Shown here: piece after piece, positions 20,988-32,793 of the stretch
Layout: the number at the start of each line of letters is the position of its first letter
Position numbering within the stretch: position 1 is the first letter of the stretch
Origin: Immersiella caudata
Taxonomy: Eukaryota > Ascomycota > Sordariomycetes > Sordariales > Lasiosphaeriaceae
Assembly: GCA_030512335.1 (NCBI GenBank)
Contig: JAULSU010000006.1
Span: 1,674,001 to 1,738,000, forward strand
Length of the DNA: 64,000 nt
Reading direction: 5' to 3'
The notes under the pieces: model-generated
What the model was told of the DNA's origin: nothing
Databases searched by the model: none
Seen by the model: only the letters and a program-made list of their open reading frames with translations
Program-made: the position numbers and the translations under genes

Positions 20988-21576
20988 TGTTGGTTTCCTC
21001 TGTTTTAGTAGAGGCTTGCCCTGAATATAAGCGAGCAGGAGGACAGGAGGAAGTGGAAAGGACTGGCGAGATACCCCTTCTGATATTTTTGGTTCGCGGA
21101 TTTGTATTTGTAGTACCGATGTTTTGTTCGGGTGGGGGGATTTTGCCCTCCTTTGTTTTGAGGCGCTGGATTCTTTTGTGTTTGCTTGGGGATCTATTTG
21201 CCAGGGCCAGACGGCTTCCACTTGGTGATGCGGGGGATATGGGATTTGTATCTCTGGACTGGAAGGGGAACGGGCGGAAACGGCGTTATTGGGTTGCTTT
21301 GGATGCTAACTCCATTGCTATGGCAGGCACGTTGGGGTCCCGTTTGGGACAGATCAATAAATGGATATTGCCGACTCGCTCAGTCTTTGATGAATGTTGT
21401 GGCATGATATTATGGGATGTCCAATGAGCGCACGGATATCACGGCCATCAATCGCTGTCTCGTCTGGTGAGGCTCACCACCTCGAGCAACTTGCTCTTTC
21501 CACTCGCCAAACCTCAACGAACCCCGCCAGAACATGGATAGAACCTGTTTGGAAACCACATCAATATCCACAACAA
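20988..21576. other. 3' flank of WD40 gene
   Basis: 589 bp with no supported gene up to the first tRNA-like locus. Confidence 0.5.
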
Positions 21577-21673
21577 GCCTGACTAACTCAGTTGGTTAGG
21601 GTGTCGTACTAATACAACCTCTTCGGATGTACCATGTATGCGAAAGTCGACAGTTCAAGCCTGTCATTGGGCA
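21577..21673 (+). tRNA. tRNA-Ile(AAT)-like, with probable 23-nt intron
   Basis: The cloverleaf can be folded: acceptor GCCTGAC/ATTGGGC, D arm ACTC...GGGT, anticodon stem TCGTA/TGCGA, loop CTAATA...A with anticodon AAT, and T arm GACAG-TTCAAGC-CTGTC. A 23-nt insert after position 37 (about 21614-21636) behaves as a tRNA intron. Departures from a normal tRNA are a C-A mismatch at the base of the acceptor stem and an A at position 10 of the A box, compensated by T25. It may be a diverged functional copy or an early pseudogene. Confidence 0.5.
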
Positions 21674-21763
21674 TAAATGTTTCCTGTTTGGTGGTGATGA
21701 GTTTCCAGCCTTGGTGTTTTGCTCCAACCCCAGACTGCAGCGTAACCTCTCAACCCCTTTGCG

Positions 21764-21785
21764 GCCCCCCCCCCCCTTTTTTTTT
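21764..21785. repeat. poly-C/poly-T run
   Basis: Thirteen C followed by nine T in intergenic DNA. Length is likely to vary. Confidence 0.8.
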
Positions 21786-21990
21786 CTAGTCGCATCAAAC
21801 AGATCATCACACATCTAAAAGAGATTCCTCCATTCCTTCCTCTGCATATGGCAGAAAATTCCAGTCTCCCTGACTCACAAAGTGGGGCTCCAAAAATATT
21901 TAGACAAAGCCAACCCCTGATATCGGGCGGAGAATTTATGTACCCGAATAGCGACATCGCATCTCGACAATCAGCAGCCAGCAGGCATCC

Positions 21991-22151
21991 GCCCGGCTAG
22001 CCCAGTCGGTAGAGCGTGAGACTTTAATGAATAGAAACTCACGAGATCATCTGCTTCCTGACATACCCGCCCTATTTGAATCACACCCGGTGCTGCGACC
22101 AGCCTATCTGCAGCGAGTGCCAAAGTTGTGGTTCGACACCCACGTCAGGCT
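21991..22151 (+). pseudogene. tRNA-Lys-like relic split by ~85-nt insert
   Basis: The 5' half GCCCGGCTAGCCCAGTCGG, then TAGAGC and GTGAGACTTTAA, looks like a lysine tRNA up to the anticodon loop. The matching 3' half (TTGTGGTTCGACACCCACG, then TCAGGC) appears at 22125-22150. Defects: a C-A mismatch in the D stem and in the acceptor stem, one base missing in the T stem, an anticodon loop one T short so that the triplet reads TTA instead of TTT, and no clear 3' anticodon stem. I therefore call it a relic, not a working tRNA. Confidence 0.42.
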
Positions 22152-22528
22152 CAATTCCCGTCTGAAAACGATTCTGGCTGTCTTTTTTTCCCTTTTTTTG
22201 CAGAAAGTTCGAGGCTGGCGGGTTCCATGTGATAGGTAACCCTGAAATCCGAGGAGATGTTGCCACAGTGTAAATACGATCGATGTCTTGTGTGTCCCAA
22301 CACAAATTTATGGATTGGATACCCCTCCCCCCCCCCCCCCCTCCACCCAACGCCCGACTATGGATGCTATCACCGTCTCTAATCTTCTCGGTTCCCTTGT
22401 TTTGGGGAAAGGCAACAGACCTCTGTACTTTCTCCTGCTTTTGCGTCTCGTTCTTTTCAGGAATCCCAGCCAACGCTTACCCGCTAAATGCACATCACAA
22501 TACATACACATAAAACGCAGCTCCCCTA
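22152..22528. other. 3' flank of RGP1
   Basis: 377 bp with a 15-base C run at 22327-22341. No supported gene. Confidence 0.5.
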
Positions 22529-25381
22529 TCACACAACCAGCCCCCCTTCTACCGCCTCGTCCCTTTCGAGCTTTTCCAAACCGGTGTATACAGCGCCGTA
22601 AACCTTCAGTGGGACAGCCACTTCGAAGCTCTCGCACACCAGGTTCTCCGCCGCCACGAGGACCAAGCCCCCACGGTCGTCTCGCGAGATTTCCTCAAGA
22701 AGGGGATGTCCTCCCTGGCTCTGACCCTGGCTCTGACCCTGGCTCTGACCCTGGCTCTGGTGGGGCTGCTTGCCCGTCTGTACCCGTTCATGTTCGCCCT
22801 CCTCTTCGTCGCGACTCCCCTCGCTGCCCCCATCGTGTTCCTCCCCTTCCCCTTCGTCGGGTACAGGCACGACGAACTCTATTTTGATCTTCCATTCCAA
22901 ACTCACCCCGCTCGTGACGAACTCCGGCGTTGCCCCCGTGGGGATGGTGGGACAGAAGACGACCCGCCGCGAGAACAAGGCAGCCTCACTACTGCTGACG
23001 AGAACTTTCCTCGTAACGCGGTGAACGCTAGCTTCGCTGCGCAGGGCAAGACTTGGGTCAACGCGCTCGGCTGTCTCGAGGGCAAAGTGGACGGCGTAGC
23101 AGGGGATCTCACCGCCAGTGAAGTCAATGGCGAGGGTCACAGCCTCGCCGAGACGGTAAGCAGGGCGGGCGAGCATGACGACGCCAACGCGACGGCCGTT
23201 GCGGGCGATCTCAAAGCGGTTAGCGGACTGTTGGCCTGCGCGGGTGAGGTTGGCTCGCATGATGGCGAGGTCAATCGCTTCTTTGGCAGTGGCGAAGCTA
23301 GGAGAATGCATGCCGCCAGGAGATAAGGGGTCGTGATCGGTGAGCGAGTACGTGGACTGGCGGCGGGAAAGGGGGGCAGCGCTAGGGCTGAGCAGGCCCC
23401 CAGGTGCTTCCTGCGGGCGGGAGAGGAGCTCGTCTACGTAGCTGAGAAAAGAGTTGATGGTTGGAGAAGGCGCTGATTGGGCCCCGTCGTGGGGATCTCG
23501 TTGGCTGTGATGTGAGCGGTGATCGATGGTCTTGACGCGTGCCTGGTCGCGGAGGATGATGTACGGCGACATCAAGTCGTGACCTAGTATCTCGCCGTGG
23601 CTGTTGACGCTCCCTAGAACTCGAAACGGAATCTCCACCGACTTCACCTGCTGTTCCTTGGCTCCGCCGGGCCTTTGCGTCCCGATTACCAAGCTGTAGG
23701 ATATCTTCATCGCCTTGCCCCTATGCGTCGGCGGAAGCCCCTTTGGCAGTCGAAATACGTACTCAAACGCTTTGCTCTCCCCCGGTGCCAGCTGCAGATC
23801 CACAAACAAGATGGACTGCGGCGTAGACAGCAGCGGTATTGACTTGGAGCTCGCAATTCCTCGCATCTCCTTGATGCTGCTCAGCTCACCACCGCCTAGC
23901 AGCTCCCCAATCGAGGTCGTGATGTTGCCCCATCCAAACCCCCTGAGCAACCCGCTGTCCCGCTTGGTCGTCTCCACGCCAATAACTCCTCCGCCCTGGC
24001 CTCCCACCACCGCTTTCCTCTTCACTTGCTCAAACGGCCCCAAGTTGACTAGGGACCCGTCCAGCGTGAACGACCCCTGCACCTGCGCGTAGCCCATCAT
24101 CAATGCCTCGGGCAGCATCCTGGCCGCATTCGACGGCGCAAAATTCGACGTCCGCCGATTGTGCGGTTGTGTCCTGCCCTGTGTCCTCAACGGCTGCTGC
24201 GTGACATACTCCGATGCCAGCGTCTCCGACGAGTTATTACTAAATGAGTAAAACTCGCCACTACTCCTCGGTGTCCCCGCAACGCTCGTAGTCGACAGCA
24301 CCCTCGCCGACGGCATCACCCCGTGCTCAGTGATCGTAGGCACCCCATCCCGATTTCTCACCGGCAAGCTCTCCGGCGGAACACTAGTCGGGCTGACCAT
24401 CCCCTCCTCCTGACCCCTCTCCGGTCCCGCCGAGGCAGGCAACTCCGACATGGGAAACCTAAACTCCGATATCGCATCGTGCCTCCCTACCGGAGACCGT
24501 CTCGGCGACATGACCCCCTCCCCCGACGTATTCGGCTCCCTGGCTGCCCCCGGAGGCCGCGAATTCAGCGTTGCTCGATCCGGAGGGTAACTCGCGTGAA
24601 ACAGCGGAGACGACTGCGCCGGCGGCCGATGTGCATGCGGATGCGTAGCTACCACCAAAATCAGCATTCCATCCATACCCTCTCCCCCAAACACTCAGAC
24701 TCAAAGAAAAAGGCGAAACACACCCGACCTCGGCCCATTCAACGGCAGTCCCCTCGGAACAATCTGCAAGCTCGACGCCCTCGCATGCCCCCTCCCCACC
24801 TTCTGCTTCCCCTGCCCCCCTCCTTGCTGCTGTCCCTCCTCCCCACCACCACCACCACCGCCCATCGAAACAATCGACACAGACCTCTTATGCCCCTGCC
24901 CCTGTCCTTGCGTCCCCGTCCCCGTCCCCGTCCCCGTCGTCGGCGTAGCCGTCACCGGCGACCCCCACCCAACCGACCCCGCCCTCCCTCTCGCTCCCGA
25001 CCCCGACCCCGACCCCGACCCCGAAGCCGGCACGCTCAAGCTCAAGGTACTCCTATGTCCCCTTCCGCTTCTGCCCGCTTGAGGCGGAACCAAGCTCCCA
25101 TTGTTCCCAGCCCCACCCCTGCGCGCGCCCCCGGGGGAAAGCGGCGACGGAAGTCTTGTACCGCTACCACCACCAGCAGAAGCATGCCTCCCCTCCCCGC
25201 TAACATGTCGTGTCGCAAGACGTGGCGGGACCGAACTCTGCGGTGCCGGCGGGCGCGCGACGTTTTTGAACGTGATTGTACATTTTACTTCCTCGCCTGC
25301 GAAAACGACTTGGTCGGTCCAGTGTATGAAGACGCGGATGTTGCTTGGAGTGGGGAGGGCGGTGTGGTGGGAGGATGACAT
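22529..25381 (-). CDS. RGP1: Rgp1, Ric1-Rgp1 GEF subunit (Golgi)
   Basis: Partner of Ric1 in the guanine-nucleotide exchange factor for Ypt6/Rab6 at the Golgi. The start at 25381 (MSSSHHTALPTPSNIRVFIH) leads into an arrestin-like strand (FAGEEVKCTITFKNVA). A very low-complexity G/S/T/Q-rich insert follows (about residues 60-200). The diagnostic core is further on: LQLAPGESKAFEYVFRLPKG, then VEIPFRVLGSVNSHGEILGH and SPYIILRDQARV, then YAVHFALETAERV near the end. Two in-frame TGA codons (24695-24697 and 24701-24703) separate the upstream and downstream parts, which share the same frame, so a frame-preserving intron must remove them. A 42-nt candidate is 24723-24682 (GTGTGT...GGGAG), but it is short for an intron and the true edges are unresolved. 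Confidence 0.85.
22715..22760. repeat. 12-bp minisatellite in RGP1
   Basis: Nearly four copies of CTGGCTCTGACC, encoding a repeated Q-G-Q-S unit on the minus strand. Confidence 0.85.
24905..25025. repeat. low-complexity 6-bp repeats in RGP1
   Basis: Runs of CCCCGT (about 24911-24937) and CCCCGA (about 24999-25025) that encode alternating G-T and G-S on the minus strand. Coding microsatellites, probably variable in length. Confidence 0.8.
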
Positions 25382-26037
25382 GGTAGGTAGCTTCGGAGGA
25401 TGGATGTTGGGTAGGTGCCAGACGTGGGTCAGATCGATCAGGCGCGCTGCCGTCCGCTGAGGGAATGCGTCGTCGTGGAATTCGTGGTTACCTTAGAGAG
25501 GTGGTTGCCGCATTGCTGCTGCAGAGCATCTTGCGGCGCGCGGGTGCGGTGCTCTTTCGCAATGGCAATGGCAGCGGTGGAAGAGGATTCGAGGTTGGGA
25601 AGCTCTTCTTACTGACAGCTGCGGCGTGGTCGCTCAAACGACCGGGGCCTCGAAGACCCGCTGTGCTTCGCTTGGCTTGCTTGGCTGGACGATCGCCCGG
25701 ATTGCGGCACGGTAGATGAACCCTAACCCTGCCCCTGAGAGCACCCCCTTTCAAGGACATCGTACTTCAACGAAGCCTCTCATACCTAAATGGGGAATCA
25801 ATAGCAGGTTGTTGCATGCGTGCAACTCACATCCTTTGATTGACAAAAGACTGTTTTCAGAAAACAGAAACCATGCAGCCGCTGGCGCAGTTTCGCTGTC
25901 TTGCTCGCTATGGATTTCCTCAAGGTGTGCTAAAAAAGAGGGTATCTATCTATCCGTCCTCCAAACCACTCCCCATAAAACCCACTCCCTATCTTCGCCC
26001 ACTTCACCTTCGTGCCTCAGACTGGCTGAGTCCGCCC
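25382..26037. other. spacer between RGP1 and DCL2
   Basis: 656 bp between two minus-strand genes: the RGP1 promoter plus the DCL2 3' UTR. It includes AACCCTAACCCTG near 25718-25730, which resembles two telomere-type units. Confidence 0.45.
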
Positions 26038-29000
26038 TCAGTCATCCTCAGCGTCAGCGTCAGCGTCAGCGTCCATGGTATCCCGAAGGCCAGCCATCTC
26101 AGAATTCTCCCTCTGTACCTCCTCTGCCATCTCCTTCTTTAGCACCAGGCAGGCCAGCTCTGCGGCCTTTACCCTGGCCTCTTCCCTGATCCGGCCTCGA
26201 GCTTCCGCCAGTCTCCGTCCGCCCAGAACAACCCACCCCACGATTTCGTTCTCCTCACCCTCGCCTGCGACCTTCGCCTCGACCCCGTACTCCACCTTCT
26301 GATCTCCCGATAGGGTCACGAGTTCCTCCTTCGGGTGCCACCAATGCACTTTGTCGCGCAACAACCTCCTCATCAGCGGGAGAATACCTGCCCGCTCCAC
26401 CACCTGCGTACAGACGTCCATGTCGCCCGAGTCGGTCCAAACCGCCCCAAGCACGCTCTCAAAGACGTCAGAGTAGAATTTCTGCGGGTTTAGGCGAGAC
26501 AGCAAGGCCCAGGGGTAGTGATTACCCCTTTGGAGGGCTTCGTCAATAGAGTCTCGCAGTTTCTCATACCACTCCTGGGTTCGATTTTGGCATATTCCAA
26601 TATCGGACGATGCGTGGCGCATGAATGACCAGAGTGGGTGTTTGACCATGGTGGTCTTCAAGTGTACATCGGAATGGCTGGCGCTAGTTTTCCCACGTTT
26701 TCGGGTTGGTGTTGGGTCCTCATCCACAGCTTCGACGCGCTCTTCTTCAATGAACCATTCCATCATGAGGAAGGCGAGAATGTCGGCGTTCACGAGGGCC
26801 GCGCGAATGCTATGCATGTCGAAGGGTTTCAGAGAAGGCTGTTTGTAAAGGGTGGTGGTGATGATGTAGTCCAGCACGGCATCGCCAAGGAACTCGAGGC
26901 GGTCGTAGCAGGCGTTGACGCCCGGTACATTGTACGAAGCGTGTGTCAAGGCTTCGACAAGTAGGGACTTCTTCTTGAAGGTGTAGCCGACCAGTTCTTC
27001 TGCTCGTTGCATCGTCAGAGGGAGGGGCTCAGCAGCAGGAGCCTTGTCGAAGAGGATTTGTCGACACTTTTCGAGGGGTCGCCACTGTCCCTCTGGGACG
27101 AAAAGTGACATGCATGTCAGTGCTTTCGGAATGCCCCCATCAAGATACGAGACGGCGATGAGGGACTCGACAACGTCCGCAAGCATCTTTATCCCCAGCG
27201 CCCGCTGCTTATTCATCTGCTCAGAAGGGTCCAGCTGAAGCAGGTCATCGACATAGACAAATTTGCTGAACGCAAACGACTTCGAAATGAGATACCTGTC
27301 GAGGCCTGCTTCAACCGCCGCCCGAAAGAGCCTTGAGTTTGAGACAAGCTTGTCTTTGCATCGAGACAAACACCCCTCGGGCCAGAACAGATCTGTATGA
27401 AGTATATTGTCAGTTACGACTCTTGCGACACATCAACATGAGTGAAAGGAGGTTAATATCTTACTCTCTGCTGATACATTGATCGTAGCGCATAGTTTTA
27501 AGATTGCATCGCCCAGGAACTCGATCCTCTCGTAATCTGTTGGGCCCCTCGATCCCGACGAGCTGATGGCGGTAGCCACCAGGGTCACATCCGTGAGCCC
27601 AATCTTTTCGAGCAGGTTCTCCATAAGATCTACCGCAACCAGATGGATCTCCAATGCAAATGTGATGGCTGGCACAAACATGCCAATGTGCGAATAGACA
27701 GCTGGAGCAGCGTCTATTTTCATCGAAGAAGCAGGGGCAACCCGGTGATAAGGTTTATGGTCCATCGGGCCCCGGACACGCCTCCCTTCCGGGCGGAAGT
27801 AGCCCGCGGCTTTTGGCCAGCCGCGTATCGAAACGTACGGGACGTCTTCGGGGGCTGCATGGTAGTCAGAAAACGGCCCGTTGCGATAGCCCCATTGATG
27901 CTTGCGCCAGTGAAGGCGGTCGACCATCTCGGCCGGGGGCTTTGATGAAAGCCAGCGGTGGAAGTAATAGGGGTGGTTGCGGCTGGTTGGATCTCTGATC
28001 AAATGGGTTGAAGTAGGACCCTGCATCAGCTCTGGGGAAAAGTCGACGGTGCTGATGTCTTTGATGCCGATGTCCCTGCCCACAGATACCAGCCTGAGAG
28101 GGTGCTGCTTGTCAGGGTCTGTCCAGCCCATACGATGCCCGAGGGCCATAGCAAGAAATACCTGAGTGTGATCCTCATTGCTCTCGTTCTTGCCGGTGCT
28201 GTGCAACTCCTGATGTGCGGTAACCGACCAAACCGAATCGTTGTCCCAGTGGATTTTCAGGTCACCCATATACGGGACTGGCACAGGGAGTACCACATCC
28301 ACGTCCGCACACATGGTCCCATCTGGACTGGCAATTGTCAATCGACGCCGGAACAAATCCCGATCGGCACTACGCCATTGCTGCGCAATGTTTAGCCAAG
28401 GATTTTGTTGCTCCTTGACCTTGACCAGGCCAGCCAGCCCTTTGGCGTCCGGCATCAAGTCTGATGCCTGAACGGGCAAAAAGTTCTTGTTCACCAAGCC
28501 GACCTCGTACAGCCGTTTATAGGCCTGGAAGGCGGCGTCTTTGAAAGCAGAATCCTGAGAGTACCACGCCTGCATGCTTTTGAAGCAGCGAAGCTCGGGA
28601 ACCATCGCCACGGGAAGGTGAACTTTGGCCTTGAGTAGCGTGGGCTGAGCCGGGTCGTAGGGCTTGCCGTCTAGGGTTTCGACGGTATAGAACGGGCTGC
28701 TGTTGACGAATCTCTTCAATGATAATGTGGTGCAAAAGTGTTCAAGATGGCGTTTAGCGTCCTCTATCGTCAGTCGGGCATTGGAGGTCGCGTCCTCCAG
28801 AACCGGATAGTCCCCATTCTCCCGCTGCTCAAGTTCTTCCAGCAGTTTGTGGTTGCGGAAGTCGTTCTCGTACAGCTCCTTCATCTCCTTCTCGAACGCC
28901 TGCCAGGTCTCCACCGTTTGTTCCGAGTCCTCAGGAACGAGGAGGTACAGACTAGATGCAGACATCCTTGCCCGTCCACGACGCTGCACAAATGACTTTG

Positions 29001-30780
29001 GCGTCCTTGGCTCGTCGAAACAGACAACAAGGTTACACGCTGGAACGTCGATGCCTTCTTCCAGAACAGTTGTTGCCACCAAAAGATTTGTCTTGCCTGC
29101 TCGAAAGGCATGGAGAGAAAACAAATCTTCCTTCTTGCTCAAATCCAGGAAGCTGCGTTTCTTCCCCGGGTTTGATGATGTGCCCACCATGGAGCCAGGG
29201 CGGTAGCGGCATCTAGTCTGGGGGTGTACGGAAAGAAGATGCGAGAGGACTGCAACGGTTGCTCGTTCTTTGACGAAGACAATGCCAACTGAATCTTGTG
29301 TTTGTGAGACAAGAACCTCAATGAGAGCTTGCGCCTTTGAAGATAGGTTGGTGGGTGAGGCGCAAGTGGACGAGAGCTCAATCCGTTGGAGAATTTGGCC
29401 GAGGTAGCTGCAGTCTTCCTCGGTCATGTAGTCAAATTGATCCTGGACGTTGTCCTGAACCCTGAGGAAGGTCGCAACAGCCCGTTCGATATAATAGTCT
29501 GCGGCCCAAGGACCAAGCTCCTTGCACATGGTCTGCGCCGTATTGAGGAACGCCTTCATTTGTTTCTGGCTGTAAGTATCGTGCGTCATCACAATCTCGT
29601 TCAGCCTTTCCAGATTCCGTGGCGTCTTGTGTGCCATGAGCCGCACAACCGTAGGGTCCTCCATGATGTCGAGATCTTGGTAAACCCGCCGAAGGCTTGC
29701 CATACTGGGGGTCACGGCGGGCGGTCTCCCGCCACCTTCTGCCTTATACCTGATGGTATGCATCACAGGACGGTTCACCTTCGCAATGAGCTCCGCCCGA
29801 TGTTGGTTTGGAGACTTGCACATCGCGTCCAGGGTGGCTTCCAGCTCGTCGAGGTCCTCAAAATTCGTTCGCATCAAGGGGCTGGCCGTTAATCCTAGGA
29901 TGGCGGGAACAGGTAGGCCGGCGGCCTTGTCCCGCGAGTACAACTCTTTCATAAGCCGCGCAACCGAGTTGTTCCTGACACAGTGGTGAGCCTCGTCGAT
30001 CACGATGAGGCCGAGCGAACTGAGCCGAACGAAGCCGTGGCTGACGGCGTCAAATAGGATCTGGTAGGTGGAGACGACGACGCGGATATTCCGAAGAATC
30101 TCGTTCCATGTGTCCTGATCCTTCCAGGCGTCAACATTGTCGGCGCCGCATATAAATTTAGACTGGAGACCGGTGATCTGGGCGTTTAGGACTTCGTGCT
30201 GCTGGGAGGCTAGGGGCACTGTTGGAGCCAGGAACCAGACTCTCTGGATTTGCTGTCAGTCTACGCCTGTATGATGTGATGGTGAAGGGGTGCTACCTTT
30301 TCGCTGCGTTGGAGCTCTTCCCTGATTCGGAGGACAGCGCTGGGACTTTTAGTATCCGTATAAAACATAAAAGAAATATTGAACCTTACACTTGGGTTTT
30401 TCCGCTTCCAGTGTCCATCTGGAAAGTATATCAGCGTGAGTTTCGAACCAAAACCTAATGGGATCGAAAAGGAGCGGGATGGCTGAAAGGTTCGTACATA
30501 CCGTCACGATGATGTTCTGCTTTAAGCTCATCTCAAACATCTCTAGCTGGTACGCCCTAGCTGTCATAGTGCTTGGGCCTGTAGACTCTTCTTCCGCTGT
30601 GCTATCTCCGGCGCTGGATTCGGCACGGGGCTCATCATGGTTGGATTCGGCGGCGAGTGCGGCGATCTGCTCTTCTAGAGAAACTTGTTGCAGGCCCAAC
30701 TCATCTTCGGGCTCCGTTTCAGTGCAGGAGTAATACTCCTCATCATCCTCCCAAATATCCATGCTGTCCGGGTCCGCCAT
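26038..30780 (-). CDS. DCL2: Dicer-like protein 2
   Basis: Dicer of the quelling/antiviral RNAi branch that cuts dsRNA into small RNAs. Exons on the minus strand are 30780-30502, 30418-30390, 30339-30297, 30243-27465 and 27392-26038, giving 1494 aa. The acidic N-terminus leads to TARAYQLEMFEMSLKQNIIV. A 29-nt exon carries Walker A (MDTGSGKTQ). DEAHHC lies near residue 200, helicase C motifs include ATTVLEEGIDVPACNLVV and QRRGRARM, and the Dicer dimerisation fold is near 590-680. RNase IIIa has ERIEFLGDAILKL and LADVVESLIAVSYLDGG. RNase IIIb has YDRLEFLGDAVLDY and DVFESVLGAVW, so both acidic catalytic sets are present. No PAZ domain is obvious, as in DCL2-type fungal Dicers. The C-terminus is an Asp-Ala repeat. 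All exon junctions preserve frame. Confidence 0.95.
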
Positions 30781-31542
30781 GGTTTTCGCGGCTTGGTGTT
30801 GACAGGTAAGGCCCGAGAGTGTTTGCGCCGTTTGCGTAAGTGTAAGGGGATGAAGAACGAATGTAAGACAATGAAGCAGCCTCCTCGTTGGAAACCCCCG
30901 AGATTGAATGCCTTATTCACTACTAGGGCGTCAGAGATTTCATTCTCTGTGGAGCGCGGTCGAAATAGGTTTGTTTGACTCATCCGGAGTGTTCCAGCCA
31001 GTGAGTTTAACGTGGTGAAACCGATATTGGAAGTGACAAATCCACATGATCATGAGATGACCGGAGGATGTGGTGAGACCCAGGTCGGATGAAGATGTCC
31101 TGCGACGGGAGGACGTAAGTAGAGGCGGAAATCCAACTGGAAAGGGGGGATTCGAGATTTGCGGTGTTTGGCCATCGTCCAGCCGTGTCACCCCCGACCC
31201 TCCCTCATTTAAGGTCTTTGGGTAGGCCTCATCAAGTGAGGTGGGGTTACTGACGTCTTCGCATGCCCCACTGCATCAGTGGGTGGGTAGGCCTCCTGCA
31301 GAGCAAACTTGCAATCCGATCTGTCGTCAGGCTGTCCGCAGTTTGCGTCAAGCAGAAAAAAAGCATTCCGTTTCAGCTGGGCAAAGTTGTGGCTGAAGCG
31401 GCCCAAATACTTGGAGTCAAAGTTGAGCGCAAAGCGCGGGGTGATTCCTGCCAGCCGTCACTTTGCCCCTCCCTTCTCACTTGTTAGTGAGCCTCACACC
31501 AGGGATCGTAAACACATCGACTACCTAACATCTATCCAGCTC
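30781..31542. promoter_or_regulatory. divergent region DCL2 / RCC1-like gene
   Basis: 762 bp between divergently transcribed genes. Short frames here are not supported. DCL2 genes are often induced by dsRNA, but I could not recognise a specific element. Confidence 0.45.
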
Positions 31543-32678
31543 ATGGAGCTTTACGCAACAGGCCTCAATGCATGGGGTCAATTGCATTTTGACAAAGACG
31601 AGCAATCCAACGAGGAGCCCGATGACCTTTCAACCTTTACTCGCGTGTTGACCGTAAACGGCATTGAGGGCGTTCACCCTTTCCCATCATACACCCTCGG
31701 TAACCTCTCTTCTTCCAATACCCTCTTACACATCTTTTCACTAACACACCAAGTCCACACCAAAGCATCAGGTATCCTTTCCGCCGGCCTCATCCCTAAA
31801 GATGACCTCCCGCTCACCACCCTCCCTCACCCCTCCTACTCCCGCTTCGCCCAAACCTCCAATGGCCTTTCCATCAGTGGGTTCCCCAAACCGACTCCCC
31901 TCTGTCCAAGCAAAGACAGCCCCCTAACACACCTCACACAGTAAACGACACCCACCCACCCCTCACTAACCTCTCCTCCCTCCTCCCGCAACCCCCCTGG
32001 ATCCCCCTCTCCACTCTTTTCCCACCCTCCATCACCAGCACTGTAACCCAGCTAGTCTCATACACAACCGGATTTGCCGCCCTCACCTGCGCTCCCTCCG
32101 GTAAGACACAAGTTTATACCTGGGGCGATGAGCGCTACGCCGCCTGTCTGGCACGGGACCTCACCTCCACTTTTCCTCAGACCGGCTTCCAAACACACGC
32201 GGACGCAGTGAAGATAGAAACAGACCCACACATACCCGTAGAAGCAATAACCCCTGGAATTGTCACAGATCTGTCCGATCTTCCCACCGGCCCGATCACC
32301 AAGCTCGCCGCAGGAGGTTATGTGCTCGCGGCCCTGACGGCGGGAAAAGATCTGTACATGTGGGGGCACCCCGGACGGGCTGCGGCTTCGGGGCTCGGGG
32401 GGTTGGGAGTGAGCGACGAGGTCATACCTGTTGTGATCGAGGATAGCGATGTTGAGGATGTCGCGGTGGGTGAGGCGCATGTGGTGGTGTTGACTACGTC
32501 GGGCGAGGTGTTTGTAATTGGGTCTAATAGTAATGGGCAGCTTGGGCTTGGCGGGGCTAAGAGCGCAGAATCGTGGACAAGGGTTGCCGTGGAGAAGGGG
32601 GATGGAGAGATTGCGGGCGTTGCGGCGGGGCCGAAGAATTCGTTCCTACTTGTTAGAAAACACGACGGGCAACGATAG
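31543..32678 (+). CDS. RCC1-repeat (beta-propeller) protein
   Basis: Small RCC1/BLIP-II fold protein, exons 31543-31876 and 31942-32678, giving 356 aa. The start reads MELYATGLNAWGQLHF, a typical first RCC1 blade. Later blades show VYTWGDERYAACLA, KLAAGGYVLAALTAGKDLYM with WGHPG, and VVVLTTSGEVFVIGSNSNGQ with LGLGG. The 65-nt intron (GTGGGT ... CCCTAACAC ... CACAG) is required to move between frames. The nearest yeast relative in style is Ats1 (tubulin suppressor, diphthamide pathway), but the resemblance is only to the repeat fold, so no role is assigned. It is divergent from DCL2 and convergent with PRE8, with only 115 bp between stop codons. Confidence 0.82.
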
Positions 32679-32793
32679 GAACGAGGGGTGGTGACAAGAT
32701 GACTCGCTTTCTGTTGCGCGTTATCTATCATCATCTACTTGTACAAAGTGTTGGGCATCGCTCCATCGTAAAGCCCCCCATTCCACCCTCGAA

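Noticed and set aside
24323..25378. 351-codon plus-strand frame rich in R and P
   Set aside because: It is the antisense shadow of the low-complexity part of RGP1.
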